Assembly (NCBI GenBank): GCA_964195005.1
Contig: CAXMOO010000156.1
Location: 1 to 6,122 of the forward strand
Direction: 5' to 3'
Source: JAUXLW01 sp964195005
Lineage (GTDB): Bacteria; Actinomycetota; Acidimicrobiia; Spongiisociales; SHLN01
Length of the DNA stretch: 6,122 bases
The notes under the pieces were generated by a model, which was not told the origin of the DNA, did no database searches, and saw only the letters and a list, made by a program, of their open reading frames with translations. The translations under genes were made by a program, and so were the position numbers. Positions 5,597-6,122 of the stretch are shown here, piece by piece. Each line of letters opens with the position of its first letter. The stretch's first letter is position 1.

Positions 5597-6122
5597 GCTC
5601 CCGCTTTGTGAGAAGTGCATCCAGTCTTTGAGAGTGTTCCAGTTGCCGCCCCAGGCGAAGCCGATATCGGCGAAGGCCTCGGTAACCACGTCGTCGGAGA
5701 GGATCATTCCCACCCGCACGTCGGCACGGTCGGTGTAAACGGATGCCAGCTCTGGAATCACCAGATCAGCCTTCTGGTACGGGTTGTGGAAGGGGTTGAT
5801 GTCGACGGCCAGGCCGAAAGCATGCTGCGACCAGCCGCTGGATCCAACGGCTGGTCGGCACACAAACGACGTCGTCTCGTTCCAGTCTCCGGTGGGCGGG
5901 TCGTCCACCTCATCCAGCCTGATGACTCGCATCTGTTCGATCGGGAAGCGGGCACTGTGCAACCGGCGAAAGACACCGAGGACATCCTCCGCCACGGTGG
6001 CGTTGACCATTATCTCGCCGGTGTGGAAGCGCCCGTCGAATCCGTAGTGGGAGACGGTGAGGTAGGCCAGCTCGTCGACCTCAACGGGGCATTCCGCCGT
6101 CCACGAAGACCTGGCGAGCACG
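5594..6122 (-). CDS. M15-family D-alanyl-D-alanine carboxypeptidase-like protein (5' partial)
   Basis: This is a zinc peptidase expected to trim D-Ala or related peptide bonds in peptidoglycan, outside the membrane. The 175 visible residues contain GRFHTGEIMVNATVAEDV (30-47), the FPIEQMRVIRL stretch (59-69), DWNETTSFVCRP (79-90), the zinc motif SQHAFGLAVDINP with His100 and Asp107 (98-110), and DWMHF (166-170) with catalytic Asp166 and zinc ligand His169. This is the full active-site set of the M15 VanY-like type with the FPI and GDWN phrases common in actinobacterial relatives. The frame is open to the window edge; the GTG at 6121 is probably internal, so a signal peptide or membrane anchor is likely outside. 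The stop codon (TGA, 5596-5594) overlaps the last unit of the heptamer array. Confidence 0.92.
   Translation of the reverse strand, partial: VLARSSWTAECPVEVDELAYLTVSHYGFDGRFHTGEIMVNATVAEDVLGVFRRLHSARFPIEQMRVIRLDEVDDPPTGDWNETTSFVCRPAVGSSGWSQHAFGLAVDINPFHNPYQKADLVIPELASVYTDRADVRVGMILSDDVVTEAFADIGFAWGGNWNTLKDWMHFSQSGS

Noticed and set aside
1..6122. A defence system or mobile element built around the HNH gene
   Set aside because: The HNH piece is of the widespread DUF222-type, and no transposase, integrase, restriction or toxin-antitoxin partner, or terminal repeats are visible in the window.

Overview
The window is GC-rich with GTG/TTG starts, and one strand carries a dense row of genes. A 13E12/DUF222-type HNH protein tail, an actinobacterial-looking lipid kinase motif (GTTNV instead of GTxND) and an M15 peptidase of a type common in actinomycetes suggest a high-GC actinobacterium, possibly of the Acidimicrobiia kind. 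That placement is inference from family flavour, not from a marker gene.

Layout. At the left edge, two plus-strand genes: the C-terminal HNH nuclease part of a DUF222-like protein cut by the window start (1-324), a 134-bp gap holding a co-centred imperfect hairpin (408-447), and a complete MscS-type mechanosensitive channel (459-1319). Its stop codon overlaps the stop of a convergent minus-strand gene inside the palindrome CTAG. From there to the right edge every gene is on the minus strand. In transcription order: an M15 D-Ala-D-Ala carboxypeptidase-like protein cut by the right edge (5594-6122), a thermonuclease plus lamin-tail lipoprotein (4671-5486), a single-domain response regulator (4221-4634), a protein weakly resembling the eIF-2B/ribose-isomerase fold (3534-4133), a UMF1-like major facilitator transporter (2305-3537) coupled to it by a GTGA overlap, and a diacylglycerol-kinase-family lipid kinase (1316-2245).

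The small gaps and the one stop/start overlap allow the minus-strand genes from the lipoprotein to the lipid kinase to be one transcript, but no promoter or terminator is convincing. Several products act at the envelope (peptidoglycan peptidase, anchored nuclease, transporter, lipid kinase, and the channel opposite). No pathway unites them, so this is probably an ordinary chromosomal neighbourhood rather than a defined system.

The most unusual structure is not a gene. The whole 107-bp space between the M15 gene and the lipoprotein gene is a compound heptamer array: about seven AGTMRGC-like units switch to about seven CTGYTTC-like units without losing the 7-nt phase. Other points worth attention are the missing conventional start of the eIF-2B-like gene and the nuclease-lamin tail fusion.
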